From: a bacterium
Lineage (GTDB): Bacteria > JAMCPX01
NCBI GenBank assembly: GCA_021800575.1
Contig: JAJYYW010000083.1
Coordinates: forward strand, 1-6,484
DNA: 6,484 nucleotides
Reading direction: 5' to 3'
Part shown: piece after piece, positions 6,245-6,484 of the stretch
Layout: every line of letters begins with the position of its first letter
Position numbering within the stretch: the stretch's first letter is position 1
Program-made: the position numbers and the translations under genes
The notes under the pieces: generated by a model
What the model saw: the letters and a program-made list of their open reading frames with translations, nothing else
What the model was told of the DNA's origin: nothing
Databases searched by the model: none

Positions 6245-6484
6245 TTATTTCGTCGCGAACAGCGACGCGATCCGGTCCAGGATAACATCCGCAAGGTCGG
6301 ACTTGCGCATGAGCGGAAAATCCTCTATGGCTCCGTCCCTGCTGATGATGATAACTTTATTCGTATCCGCCTGAAAGCCGCTGTTCTTCTCGGTGACGTT
6401 GTTCGCGACGATCATGTCCATGTTTTTTTGCCGCAGTTTTTCCCGCGCGTACTGTTCGACGTTCTCCGTTTCGGCGGCAAATCC
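6245..6484 (-). CDS. coaBC: CoaBC (Dfp) C-terminal end: phosphopantothenate-cysteine ligase domain (truncated by right window edge)
   Basis: The last 79 residues of a minus-strand protein whose start lies beyond the window. They begin with GFAAETENV and contain KLRQKNMDMIVANNV and GFQADTNKV, the conserved end of the CoaB domain of the bifunctional Dfp/CoaBC enzyme. CoaB joins 4'-phosphopantothenate to cysteine using CTP, and CoaC then decarboxylates the product, two steps of coenzyme A synthesis in the cytoplasm. The CoaC half is not visible, so a stand-alone CoaB cannot be excluded. The lysine of KNMDMIVANN corresponds to the conserved K-x-D motif region involved in CTP/substrate binding. 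The gene is convergent with the cytochrome gene, and I see no clear terminator for it in the 80 nt before the cytochrome terminator. Confidence 0.93.
   Translation of the reverse strand, partial: GFAAETENVEQYAREKLRQKNMDMIVANNVTEKNSGFQADTNKVIIISRDGAIEDFPLMRKSDLADVILDRIASLFATK

Overview
The window is a compact bacterial chromosome segment of mixed GC content, with no mobile elements, tRNA, rRNA or CRISPR. Membrane-anchored RNase Y, YmdB, ZapA and a ZapB-like protein beside a periplasmic octaheme cytochrome c suggest an anaerobic, respiring Gram-negative-type bacterium. Desulfobacterota (former deltaproteobacteria) or Nitrospirota would fit, but this is inferred from gene content only and is not a taxonomic assignment.

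Left two thirds (1-4405), all on the minus strand: read in transcription order, a probable operon runs zapB-like, zapA, candidate 6S RNA, fau (5-formyltetrahydrofolate cyclo-ligase), rny (RNase Y), ymdB (metallophosphoesterase), then a transmembrane Ser/Thr protein kinase cut off by the left edge. Two of the junctions (fau/rny and ymdB/kinase) are 4-bp ATGA overlaps, so translation is probably coupled. The run joins division-ring assembly (ZapA/ZapB), global RNA control (possible 6S RNA, RNase Y), folate salvage and signalling (YmdB, kinase). A plausible promoter lies just upstream of the zapB-like gene.

Divergent intergenic region (4406-4603): it holds the candidate minus-strand promoter, a plus-strand perfect TTGACA -35 box, a 16-bp AT-rich palindrome abutting the Shine-Dalgarno sequence, and a strong AGGAGG ribosome binding site.

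Right part (4604-6164), plus strand: one monocistronic gene for an exported octaheme c-type cytochrome (eight CXXCH motifs), resembling the octaheme tetrathionate reductase (OTR) family, followed by a textbook intrinsic terminator. At the right edge the C-terminal 79 residues of CoaBC (Dfp, coenzyme A biosynthesis) are encoded convergently on the minus strand.

The points most worth a second look are the candidate 6S RNA, the inverted (membrane-first, kinase-last) layout of the truncated kinase, and the divergent OTR-like cytochrome with its possible upstream operator.
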